Source: Leguminivora glycinivorella (lineage: Eukaryota; Arthropoda; Insecta; Lepidoptera; Tortricidae). Taken from it: DNA of 64,000 nucleotides. Location: assembly GCF_023078275.1 (NCBI RefSeq), contig NC_062985.1:5845408-5909407 (forward strand), read 5' to 3'. The notes under the pieces were generated by a model. The model searched no databases and was not told where the DNA came from. It worked only from the letters and a program-made list of their open reading frames with translations. The position numbers and the translations under genes were made by a program. Positions 10,701 through 20,077 of this stretch are shown here, in pieces. Each line of letters begins with the position of its first letter. Within the stretch, counting starts at the first letter, position 1.

Positions 10701-13700
10701 AACAAAAAAAAGACAAAAACAAAAACTTAATTTCTGGCCGGGATTCCAAAATTTCCAAACCCTGACACCTACGATCTATCTGCGTACATTAGACCGACCT
10801 CGTACGACTGAGCTAAGCGGAATCGATGCGCGCGCGGCGAAATTAACGACCATATTTTAGGTTTACTAACGCGAAAGAAATACTCATGAAAACTCGAAAA
10901 TTCGCGTTTTCCGGGATCTAAGGCTACGCTAGATCGATTTTTCACCCCCGAAAACCCCCACATAACAAATTTCAGCGAAATCGTTAGAGCGGTTTCCGAG
11001 ATCGTCGATATATATAAATAAATAAATAAATAAATAAATGAATAAATAGATAAATAAATAAATAAATATACAAGAATTGCTCGTTTAAAAGTATTTATTA
11101 TATTATTCTTAAGCTTACCGTGGGACTCAGTCAATCTGTGTAAGAATGTCTTATATTTATTTATTTAATCTTTATGGCACAAAAGAAAACCTTAAAGTTC
11201 AAAAGTCGAACTTAATGCCATAAGGCATTCTCTACCAGTCAACCTTTAGGCAAAGCAGAAAAATTGTGGGCGGTGCTACTTATGCTATAATATTTATTTT
11301 AATTATTAAGATAGAAAACGAAAAAAATAATGGTGTTGACATTACTTAAGGCATTACAAAAATGAAGATAGCGATATTTTACTTTATAATTTTTTACAGA
11401 AAGAACTAAAAAGTACCATTTGAACTCTGATATCTTAGGTATTAAATGCCATACTGAATAACTACCACTCCAGCCTTACAATATGTTACTTACGTGCAAG
11501 GTAAGCATCATGAGCGCCACATTATCTCGCCCGCAAGAGAGACTACCCGACTTTTTCTAACTGTATTAATTAAAGTGAGACGGAAAAATGTCTCGTGGAC
11601 GAGATATACTCATGGTATCTTGTGCTGGCAGGCAATTATGGTCGCGCGATAAATGATAAAACATCTGGCCGTCCCTATCGCACTTACTAATAGTGCGAGA
11701 GGGACGGCCTGATATTTTATCGTCTATCGCGCGACCATGCTACCCGTGCTGTAGGGCAATCATGGTCGCGCGTTAAGTGATAAAACATCGGGCCGTCCCT
11801 ATCGCACTTACAAATAGTGCGATAGGGACGGCCTGCTGTTTTATCATTTATCGCGCGACCATAATTGCCTGCCTGGTCTCGTTGGTAGTATATTGTAGCC
11901 TCTTGGTTTTCGTTTGAGGAGACAAATATCAAATTACTCATTGTCAAAGTTCAGGGGCGGGAGTCGATATATTATTGAAAATGGCCGCAAGCTTCATAAC
12001 GAATTTACTAATGCAGTCAAGGTTAATGGCGACTGACCACTCAATAGTTTATTGACAGTTTTGTCAATATGCAATAAATGTGGTCATGTAACGACCTATA
12101 TGTGTTCTAGTCTTCAAAATAAGAAATAGTAAATGAGTTCACCCGAGAAACCAATTTATAAACGGATACCTGTTAAATACATACCCTACATAAACTCACG
12201 CCTGTAGGTATTCCTAAAAGGGGAAGGCAGAGCACATGAAACTGCCGAAACGGCATGAAACCAGGGTCAGTGCCACTTTTAGCAATTAAAGGATTAAAAG
12301 AAAACGACTAGTCCATTCCATACTAGTGTAGTTCCTGCAAAATAAACACTTTGTTGTCGTTGGTGCAAAGAACAAGCAACATAGTTAATTCCGTGAGTTA
12401 TTAAATTACTATTCGTCGCTTTAGCCGAGTCTTAAAGGCAACATAACCCATATCCCATATTAGTTGTAGCGAGTTTAAAAAACAAGACAAGTGTATCTTT
12501 TCTTTTAGCTTCACCGAGTTACTGTCGTCAATGTAAGATGATATTGAAAAGAAAATGTGTTCACATTCTTAACACAAATCATTTCCTTATACATACATCT
12601 TTTTCTTGTCCTAAGCCTTATCCCGTCATTTGGGGTCGGCTCTCCTTGTCTGTCGTTTCCACTGTTCCCGGTTCTGGGCTACGGTGTTGTCCACTCCTAT
12701 CTCATTTAGGTCCTTCTGGGCCGTCGTCAACCAGGTGGCGGGGCGTCTGCCGGCGCCTCTCGCTGTTGTGGATATGTTCCTTATACATATGTATAGAAAT
12801 ACATGGGCAAATATCACGTATATCGTGTGACCTTCATCGAATCGATGTTGAAACAGGCATTTTCCTTATACATACAAGTACAAAATAGGAATTAGGGATG
12901 CTGTATAACCAGGAAAAAAGGTTGAAAAATTTTTAACACCATACTACTTAAAAAAAAAAACATATAGTAGTTATTTTACCCTAAATAGCCGAAAACATCA
13001 GGTATTGACAAAGAACGCTTAGCTTCGTACAGTATATTTTTCGTTATGATCCTTAGAAATAAACATAATATATATAACATAGTAGAACAATACAGTAGCA
13101 AGGGCAAGGTCTTCATCTCCGGCATTTGACCTTCCCTAATCGAGTAAAGCATTGAAATTATGTTAATGTAATTCGTTAATATTCGTAATTGTTAATTAGT
13201 GAGCGATTATTATTTTATCAATTACAGTTGCTAGAAACAACAACAGGTTCCAAAAAAAAAAAAATTGGTAAAAATTTTTTTTTTCTTTTTAATCAAAATA
13301 AGAGCCGGCGCCTCGGAATTGAAAAGAATTAAAAAACCAATTATAAGCAATTGACGCTATGGTGGTGGTTAGAATAATGTAAAGTTCGCAACGAAGCTGT
13401 TACTCTTGTATGCTCTATCATGGACTTTATAGTAAAAAACTGTAAAGATATTAGTCAGTAAAATAATAATCTTCATCACCAGTTACAAGTGTCCGCGGTG
13501 AGATGATAATAAGAAAGAAAACACATGTAATATACTTATGAGGCCAATTGTTTTTAATATCTAATCATTTAGGGTGACTCATTCTCAATAATCAAAATGT
13601 ATTACAGTCGAGTTCATAAATATGTGTACATTTTTTCACCCTATTGTAAACAACAAATTAAGGCGAAGAAATGTACACATATTTATGAACTCGACTGTAC

Positions 13701-14662
13701 ATGTTACTTGCTTCCTTTTTGTGGACGATTCAAGGTAAGGTAAGCATAGTCGCGTCTAGTTGATGAAGTGGTTTCAGTTTTGCTAGTTCGATTCCAGTTA
13801 TAATCTCATCATTCACGTCAACCTACGATGCAATCGCTGCTTATTTAGCATTTATATCTGCTATTAGGCCCGCCCTTCATGATTTGTCGGTCTTGTCGAT
13901 TGTCGAGGCAGTATCGTCCTGGGAACTTCTGATTAACATGATTGTTTGAAGTTGAAATCACATTCTTACTGCTAAGTCAATGATTGCTTAGGTAAAGTAC
14001 GTATCAGTAGCGGCTGGTCCATACAAGTCGATTCCCACCGGCTTGCCTAAAATTGATTACTAGTTACAAGTACCTAATGTTAAGGTAGGTTTCTTTTTGG
14101 TGTGGTGTTGCCTAGCAGAAATTTTCACCAGCCGCCACTGGTACGTATCTTAGAGCACTTAGCAAATTCTAAAAATGTCTATGCTTGGAATATCCTTCCA
14201 TGTTTCATGGTAATAATCTAATAATATCAGTGGTATTAATAATTAAAAAAAACATTGATCAGTATGTACTATCAGCTGCAAAAGTGGATGGCGAATTTAT
14301 CAATGAATTCATTCATAATTTCTCCATGCACTTTTGCAGCTGATAGTACCTACGTAATGTTTCCTCGGAATGTTTGTTTTCCTTGTAATGCCCGTAATCT
14401 AGATCTCAACAAGCGCGTTACACCATTTTTTCAACCAGGTTATTACAAACACGTTACTAGCCGAGTATTCTGATCGGTTACACAACACAACAGTTTTCGG
14501 GCGCCAGTGTAACGTGGCCTTGATATCCTTAACTATGATCAAACGGAGAGGACGCCTATAGACCCAGTAGTTGATTTAGTTGGAACTCTAACCTTGGATC
14601 TAATTAAGAATGAACTGTGCTCCACATTACAACTATCAGACAAACGTCAAGTCCTTTTCTGA
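7788..14662 (+). CDS. Unknown ~90-residue protein, three exons with microexon
   Basis: Exon 7788-7924 starts ATG and ends at a strong donor (GTGAGT). Exon 12509-12532 is 24 bases between a textbook acceptor (ATCTTTTCTTTTAG) and GTAAGA. Exon 14551-14662 follows an AG with a CTTAAC branch-like motif and ends TGA, with AATAAA ten bases later. The lengths 137+24+112 give 273 bases, exactly 91 codons, and both introns are phase 2. The product is small and soluble-looking. Residues 15-45 and 56-80 look helical with leucine spacing, and there is no signal peptide. I do not recognise it. Without splicing, exon 1 alone would give a 46-residue frame ending at 7928. Introns contain the duplicated SINE region and several MITEs. 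The third acceptor is purine-rich and is the weakest point. Confidence 0.45.
9485..10152 (+). repeat. Tandem duplication, copy 1
   Basis: A ~668-base segment repeated immediately downstream as 10154-11371. The copies match closely outside three events. Copy 1 has lost the SINE B box (9843) and ~45 bases near 10010. Copy 2 carries a 476-base insertion. Confidence 0.85.
9787..9999 (+). mobile_element. tRNA-derived SINE, B box deleted
   Basis: Same family as 1488-1744. The A box (TGGCTCAGTCGGTAG) is intact. The B box region is deleted (CTGGGTTGGGCA in place of CTGGGTTCGAATCCC), so this copy should be unable to recruit TFIIIC. It ends in TATTTATTTA. Confidence 0.85.
10458..11165 (+). mobile_element. 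tRNA-derived SINE, split by insertion
   Basis: Duplicate of the SINE at 9787-9999 with both A box and B box (GGTTCGAATCCC) intact. The body is split at about 10612/11089 by a nested retroelement. Confidence 0.85.
10613..11088 (+). mobile_element. Nested retroelement with (AAAT)n array
   Basis: Insertion flanked by imperfect 18-base target duplications (AAGTATTTGTATATTATA and AAGTATTTATTATATTAT). It begins near a GC-rich hairpin (CCGAGCTTCGCTCGG) and has a reverse-strand tRNA-like A box (GACTGAGCTAAGCGG) at about 10807. It ends in 'gttagagcggtttccgagat', a TAAA-repeat run and CAAGAATTGCTCGTTTAA. That terminal motif is common to RTE-linked elements in Lepidoptera. Likely non-autonomous. Confidence 0.7.
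11627..11873. mobile_element. Tandem pair of palindromic MITEs
   Basis: Two hairpin units back to back, each with arms around GGTCGCGCG...GATAAA and GGCCGTCCCTATCGCACT. The outer ends are GGCAGGCAATTATGG and its complement. An internally deleted relative is at 46170-46240. The open frame on the - strand (11717-11947) is a product of this palindrome. Confidence 0.85.
12195..12280 (+). repeat. Interspersed repeat, CACGCCTGTA family
   Basis: Contains CACGCCTGTA, GGGGAAGGCAGAGCACATGA and GTCAGTGCCACT. Related pieces are at 27723-27775 (+), 30858-30985 (-) and 47729-47805 (+). Common in Lepidoptera; class uncertain. Confidence 0.6.
12281..12500. other. Intronic DNA, nothing further seen
   Basis: Lies within the large first intron of the + strand model at 7788-14662, up to the pyrimidine tract of its microexon. 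Confidence 0.4.
12626..12790 (-). pseudogene. RTE-like LINE ORF C-terminus
   Basis: On the - strand an open stretch reads like the C-terminal tail of RTE-type LINE ORF2: RRRPATWLTTAQKDL, then NREQWKRQTRRADPK and TGA. In this family the endonuclease-RT polyprotein ends with just such a basic RxxADPK tail. Only the last ~55 residues remain. A weaker relative is at 5846-5966. Confidence 0.75.
12930..13590. other. No gene seen; A/T-rich runs
   Basis: Contains poly-A and poly-T runs (12949-12960, 13253-13285) and no supported exon. Confidence 0.45.
13605..13697. mobile_element. 93-bp MITE with TA target duplications
   Basis: Inverted arms of about 29 bases beginning CAGTCGAGTTCATAAATATG, flanked by TA on both sides (13603-13604 and 13698-13699), as for Tc1/mariner insertions. 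It has no coding capacity. Confidence 0.85.
14005..14140. mobile_element. 136-bp MITE, CAGTAGCGGCTGG termini
   Basis: Imperfect inverted termini CAGTAGCGGCTGGT and ACCAGCCGCCACTG, flanked on both sides by ACGTAT/GTACGTAT, a plausible target-site duplication. Internally it is AT-rich without coding. Confidence 0.75.
14266..14349. mobile_element. 84-bp hairpin MITE
   Basis: Perfect 21-base arms beginning GTACTATCAGCTGCAAAAGT around a 42-base AT-rich loop. Target duplications are not clear. It sits in intron 2 of the + strand model ending at 14662. Confidence 0.75.
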
Positions 14663-14671
14663 CTTTGCGCA

Positions 14672-14677
14672 AATAAA
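14672..14677 (+). terminator. Poly(A) signal AATAAA
   Basis: Ten bases after the TGA of the exon at 14551-14662; supports that exon as a 3' end. Confidence 0.4.
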
Positions 14678-14854
14678 GACTTCGTCCATGTAAAGATGTA
14701 GGTATGATTTAAATAAAAGTTGTGAAGTGTTAATATTGAAATACTTTGTTAATGCAAGTCAAACTCGATACAAACACTGAAGTGTCTTCTTAAATCCAAG
14801 TTTACTCAAGTTTTGACGAAATAGTTTAACTTAAAATGCGCTTCTGAACAGGCC

Positions 14855-15033
14855 CCGTAGCCATAGCCGAATGGCATGTCTCCGACGCGAAACGAAAACG
14901 AAACGGCGCGAAAGGTAGTCGGCTCTGTTCTGTCGCGCCAATAGGCAAGAGCGCTAGAGATAGATATCTACTAGCGTTTCGTTTCATGAGCGTTTCGTGA
15001 GTGTTTAATGAGCGTTTGTCCATTCGGCTACGC
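14855..15033. mobile_element. MITE with CGTAGCC...CATTCGG termini
   Basis: Inverted ends carrying CGTAGCCATAGCCGAATGG on the left and CCATTCGGCTACG on the right, with CGAAACG repeats in both arms. Both ORFs overlapping it are repeat sequence. Confidence 0.7.
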
Positions 15034-15292
15034 ACTCTATCTACTTTACCTACGAGAAGAGGGCTTACACTGGTTCATGCCTTCATGTCGCCCGTGTTGT
15101 TTCGTTTATATCTTAATCTCACAACTGGGTGTCGCAACCTCTATGATGGATCTACCATGGCGTGAGCTTCGACCTACTTTGCATTACTGAAATAACTTCA
15201 AAGAATAATCGATTGGTGTGATCTGAACGTTATAATCACATTGCTTTATAAGGTTACTGTAATTCGGGGTTATTATTAAGTGTCACTGGATT

Positions 15293-15681
15293 TATACACC
15301 GTGTTTTTATTGAATTCCGTTAACTTCGGGATATAGTTAGGTCCTTTATAGAAAACAGAATGGCAGTTAGTCTTCTTAAATTTTTATTTTTTTCTAAAAA
15401 AACCATACACCTGTGATTGATGTTAACTTCAATTACTGTTGAGAAACGGCCTTTACAATTAACTCACACTAAGTAAGTGTCAAAACTATGACATGTCAAT
15501 CGCATATCGAACACACAAAGCCCGTTTCATAACAGCAATTGATGCAACATCTATCGCAGGTGTATGGGATTTTACATAAAAAAATAAGGAATTAAAAAAA
15601 ACTAACTATGCTATTCTGTTTCTTATAATGGACCTAACTAGATGCCGAAGTTAACGGAATTCAATAAAAACACGGTGTATA
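15293..15681. mobile_element. 389-bp foldback element, family copy 1
   Basis: Starts TATACACCGTGTTTTTATTG and ends with the exact complement. Nearly the whole element is an imperfect palindrome (arms ~145 bases; inner arms share ACACCTG and TAGTTAGGTCC). A second copy with a nested insertion is at 53360-53848. Confidence 0.9.
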
Positions 15682-15699
15682 AAACAAAACAACACTCCA

Positions 15700-16330
15700 A
15701 AATTCTTGATATAATTTCTGAAAAAAAAATATTCAGTCGAATTGAGAACCTCCTCCTTTTTTGAAGTCGGTTAAAAAATAGGCATTGTTTATTTAAGAAG
15801 AAAGGGGACGGTCTCGCGCTATTTTCTATCATTATACAATAGAGTATGAATGAAAATATGACTACGATACTAATGTATGGGTGCGGCATGCGTAACTATA
15901 GCGCTTGACATTTATTTGTTTGATTTTTTTATTATTTTTTGTCATTTTACTTTCCTGTGAGTATTTGGTATGGGTGCTTGCCTGAATTGAAATTGATTTA
16001 CTTATTAATCTTATAATATCTTGCAGGAGGGTATTTGTCAATATCCTAATAAATTCCTTTTATACAATTATAGTTGAAATAATGTCATATGTTTTTTCCT
16101 AATTTTACAAATATTCTATATTTCCTGTTTAGGTATATTTAGCCATACGCGCAATAAAGATACGTAATCAATATCTTTATCTCACTTATCATTTAACACC
16201 CGACAAAGACACATTGATCGAGATTTTGTGCACCTGTGCGATACTATTGATAAGCTGATATGAGAAGTAGGGTTTTAGAAATTGTTGCTGTTTTCCTCCA
16301 CAATGATGGAAAAAAATCTTTAAGAGAAAA
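15700..16330. other. No gene seen
   Basis: AT-rich DNA after the foldback element. 'gaattgagaacctcctcc' near 15739 resembles a repeat edge also seen near 27881. No exon supported. Confidence 0.4.
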
Positions 16331-16345
16331 TGAGAACTGGCGGTT

Positions 16346-16497
16346 AAGCACAACTTGCGCTCTTGCGCGCGAGTCCATACTAGGAGTTGCGCTAGATCAG
16401 GGGTTTTCAAGTGTGCAGCAAAATTATAAAGAGGGCGTGGGGGCGTGGGACATGTGGACAACAAATAGTTCAGTAATGTCTGATGTGTCCACTTGTC
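16346..16497 (+). mobile_element. Left half of interrupted hairpin/hAT-like element
   Basis: Carries AGCACAACTTGCGCTC, GCGAGTCCATAC and CAGGGGTTTTCAA. The right part at 23521-23615 carries the same motifs inverted (GTATGGATGGACT, AGGTATTATTAAAAG, GGGAACCCCTG). The two were one palindromic element before the 7-kb insertion. CAGGGGTTCCCAAACTT-like ends are usual for hAT relatives. A separate hairpin with the AGCACAACTTGCGCGAGTCC motif is at 49335-49438. Confidence 0.65.
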
Positions 16498-16505
16498 ACA
16501 GGGGG

Positions 16506-16835
16506 CAAGGTTTTTTAATAGGATTGAGTCTGATATGGAGAGCGGACCGAACAAACGGAACGCAGATTTTCGTGGGTCGGCTCGGTTGACGGTTTTGACA
16601 GATGAGCACAGGATCGAAGACGGGAACACACGCGCTCCGTTAATTAATTTTTGATCCGGTCTCTGCCGCCGCCGCAGGCGGCTGATTGCGCCTTGACATG
16701 CTGCCAGGCGTAGTCCTTGTGTTGGTAAACTAAGAAAACGTATATCGTGTGTGAAGTGTGCGTGCGTGCAGTGTGTCGAAAGCCCGCGCGGCTTCCGAGT
16801 CTCCACCGTAGAGTACAGCTGGCGGGGGCGTGGGC
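16506..16835 (+). repeat. Extra partial LTR copy
   Basis: Identical to 17407-17736 (LTR positions ~570-899), ending GCGTGGGC two bases before the full left LTR begins. Its start coincides with the end of the ACAGGGGG flank, so it belongs to the inserted unit. Confidence 0.85.
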
Positions 16836-16837
16836 AC

Positions 16838-18315
16838 TGTAGTGATACTACATACATTTTATATGAAAATTAACCTCAATATCACCATCGGTTTTCGATG
16901 CCGTTTTTTTTCCACAGAAAACATACACCGAAGCTTAACGCCTATATAAAATCGTGGCTTACCTTCTGAACTCCTAATTTTGCATTCCTTTAGGCCATAT
17001 AAAAGCCCTGAACTTTAGATATGCCGCGATATAAACACTAGGCTATGTCAAACTTCTAGGACTTGGTACACAGTAATTACAAAACAGAACTAGACTTTGC
17101 GTACACCAAAATGTTCCTTTTTTAACGTAGAATTTAGTAAATCCGATCACATCCCATATCTTTCGGTATTCCCAAAAAAGTAATTAGATATTGGTTACTT
17201 GAAATAGGTTAGAGAATGTACGGTAGAAATAAGTCAGAATTTGACAAATAGAAAAAGTTGGTGCGTTTCGTTTCACGTAGTTCGGAGGGGAGACACAAAT
17301 AGAAAAAGGTCAAAGATTTGTTAAGAATTGCTATTAAATCCCGTGTGGTGATAACTATTATTAAATAGTATAAATAATGTCGATACGGTTTGAAGTTTAA
17401 TTTATTCAAGGTTTTTTAATAGGATTGAGTCTGATATGGAGAGCGGACCGAACAAACGGAACGCAGATTTTCGTGGGTCGGCTCGGTTGACGGTTTTGAC
17501 AGATGAGCACAGGATCGAAGACGGGAACACACGCGCTCCGTTAATTAATTTTTGATCCGGTCTCTGCCGCCGCCGCAGGCGGCTGATTGCGCCTTGACAT
17601 GCTGCCAGGCGTAGTCCTTGTGTTGGTAAACTAAGAAAACGTATATCGTGTGTGAAGTGTGCGTGCGTGCAGTGTGTCGAAAGCCCGCGCGGCTTCCGAG
17701 TCTCCACCGTAGAGTACAGCTGGCGGGGGCGTGGGCTGTATGCCGAGCGCTGCTGTAAGGTAGCGCCGGCGACCTCGAGGTGTTTCACACGTCCCCCCCC
17801 CATCATTTGCCGGCGTCGTCTGACCGGCGCCTTTGGCGCGGGCGCGTCAACGATGCGCTGATAGCGCTGGCGTCTTTCTCCGCAAGCTACAGCTCCCGGA
17901 CCCGGGCTGTGAGTCGCGCGGCGCCTGTTCCGCCGCCGACCAAGCTAAGGACTTCACGGGTCACACTCGCGACCTGAACTACAGCGAGCTCGTCGCCCAC
18001 CGCCGCCACCGACGTTCCGCCCGTACCCTGACGGTACCGGCGCTGCAAACGACGAGACCACGAGTTCGTGAGTGCACAAACATTTTCCCCCCGTTTTCTT
18101 TGGCCAAAGATACGCGTAGTCGTCTATCGTACAACACCGCGCGTGTAGACCATAAGCGGCTAGACTTTAAGTTTAACCGGCCTTGAGCCCATGTAATCGC
18201 TCCCTAGTTATTTAGTTCCGCTGAATATTATTTGCACGTATTGACATCTTTGGCTCTATTATTTACTTCCACTCCATGAAATCTACAGAGTCGGGTTCCC
18301 ATCCTATACACTACA
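16838..18315 (+). repeat. Left long terminal repeat (1,478 bp)
   Basis: Begins TGTAGTG and ends CACTACA, a perfect 7-base inverted terminus of the TG...CA kind expected of LTRs. It is followed three bases later by the primer site. Its second half is GC-rich, and the frames there (17402-17806, 17652-17861 and others) are LTR sequence repeated exactly in the right copy, not genes. Confidence 0.9.
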
Positions 18316-18318
18316 ATA

Positions 18319-18331
18319 TGGCGCCCGAAAC
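18319..18331 (+). other. Primer binding site (tRNA-Lys type)
   Basis: TGGCGCCCGAAAC just inside the left LTR matches the first bases of the classical lysine-tRNA primer site (TGGCGCCCGAAC...). Its position, three bases after CACTACA, is as expected. Confidence 0.75.
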
Positions 18332-18696
18332 AATTTAATACTTTATTACCCTGTGGATTTCATAGCGTATTCTTTGTTAAAAATTTAAATTTAATAAATT
18401 TGAAATTTTGTGGGCCACATTTTTTACCTGAACCTTAATCAGTCACTAAATATGACAATAGAATAAATTAATTAATTAATTTGTGAGTCCACTTGTAACA
18501 GGCTAGCAAGTTTATTTATTATTATAATTTTTTAGGCTGCGCTATGAATGAATAGCATAGCACCAGCCACTTATTATTTCTCACTCTCACTTTAAGAGTG
18601 CATTTATATTTTATTTCACATTTTCTGCAAACACAGAAGTGTCATTGATTTATTTATTGCTAGACCTGACTCAGGTGGACCCACGTCTTTGGCAAC

Positions 18697-18990
18697 ATGT
18701 CGGACGTCGAAGATTATCAAGAAGTAAATACAAGAGACAATAAGTCTCCGATCCCCTCATATGTCAACACGCGACCGCGGGGTCCTGCTCATGCAGAAGC
18801 CCACCCGCCCGGCCCATCCACATCAGACAATCCTCAACCCTCAATGCCCACATTGGGGGCACCTGAACTTGTTCGCCGAGCAAACTTGGATTTGACAGGG
18901 AGACATACTACTCCCATGGTCTCTAATTTTTTGTCACGGATTGACAACTGCAGGCGGAGTCGACATACACTCCTACCTAGCTATTATTGA
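18697..18990 (+). pseudogene. Gag-like N-terminus, truncated
   Basis: ATG-started frame of 97 residues about 380 bases after the primer site. Composition is Pro/Ser-rich (PAHAEAHPPGPSTSDNPQPS) and starts MSDVEDYQEV, as gag leaders often do. No zinc knuckle or capsid domain is present before the stop. The first 108 bases (18686-18793, including the ATG) recur at 19970-20077 joined to LINE sequence. By position it is gag; by similarity it is unassigned. Confidence 0.5.
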
Positions 18991-19969
18991 ATAGTATTGT
19001 AATTAATATTGTAACGAGGTATACCTACACCATTTTGTTGAAAAAAGGTCGTGACCTATTGACGAATGGCATGCATTCCATTAGATGCATTCCAAATTCG
19101 TTACATGACCTGAAGTTCCTACAAGGTGTAAGCTCGAATTAGTTACAAATATTATTATTTGGGTAAAGTTATTATAAAAACCCACATTTTTTTTAAAAGG
19201 GATCCATACTTCCTTGGCCATAGTTGCCAAGATTTTTTTAGTGCTCATAGAACACACTTTTTATGTGATCACATACTAATTTTGACAACACAAGTCAAAA
19301 AATTTTTTTTTGGAACGTTCCCATTAAAACCAATTTTTTACATAACTGTGCACCCTAGGTACCAAGGGTAGTACAAAATCATGGACTAAAACTCAATACT
19401 TTGGGAGAAAAAACGAAAAATAAGTTTTTTCTTAGTATATTGAAAGCCTCAAGGCAAAACTTAGGAATTTAAACTAGAAGTGTGAGATATGAATAAGCCT
19501 CCACTATCTAAGTAATTTAGAGTTGTAAATAACAAGTAACAAATAGTTACCAAGTTATTTTAAAATACTAGGACTGTAGGTTTAAGCATGTATATAATAT
19601 TGCATGCTAAATTTAGTATTGAAATAATTAATGACTATGGTGAACTTACAACAAGTGACCCTGATCAAAGTACTTGGCACTTAAATGTTGTATAGCCATA
19701 GAAGCTTAAGGTAGCTCGTATTAAGTAGGTATGCTATAAGTAATTATAGTCATAGTAATTAAACTATTTAATTTAAAATTATCTTTAACGAACTATAGAT
19801 AAAACCTTAGGTTAAAATTTCAGAAACCATAGTGGGACGCCACTATGATTTCAAACACTTAAAATAGGAAACAATAATAGTTAAGAAATTAGCTATAAAA
19901 CGTAGAAATAGGAATTATAGTCCAAGCGACAATAGTAAGTAACATAAGTGCATGATAATTATTAAAAAA
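18991..19969. other. Noncoding interior of the LTR element
   Basis: AT-rich, with stops in all frames. It lies between the two copies of the gag-start segment. No pol motif was found, so the expected pol gene is missing here. Confidence 0.6.
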
Positions 19970-20077
19970 TCTTTGGCAACATGTCGGACGTCGAAGATTA
20001 TCAAGAAGTAAATACAAGAGACAATAAGTCTCCGATCCCCTCATATGTCAACACGCGACCGCGGGGTCCTGCTCATG
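19970..20077 (+). repeat. Duplicate of the gag-start segment
   Basis: 108 bases matching 18686-18793, from TCTTTGGCAACATG to CCTGCTCATG. At the right edge it switches directly into LINE reverse transcriptase sequence at CATG|ACC, out of frame with the gag reading. Confidence 0.85.

Larger units (their letters stand above)
10154..11371 (+). repeat. Tandem duplication, copy 2, interrupted
   Basis: Second copy of the 9485-10152 segment, starting AAAATAAAAATGAGTAAC and ending AAAAATGAAGATAG. It is longer because another element landed inside its SINE and because it keeps ~45 bases (around 11188-11232) lost from copy 1. Confidence 0.85.

Noticed and set aside
11981..12021. Short ATG exon with GTTAAT donor on the + strand
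   Set aside because: Good start context but only 13 codons and a poor donor. It does not fit the phase-consistent model at 7788-14662.
16189..18186. Several open frames (134, 117 and 222 codons)
   Set aside because: They lie in the LTR and recur identically at 22760-23505; GC-rich LTR sequence is open by composition.
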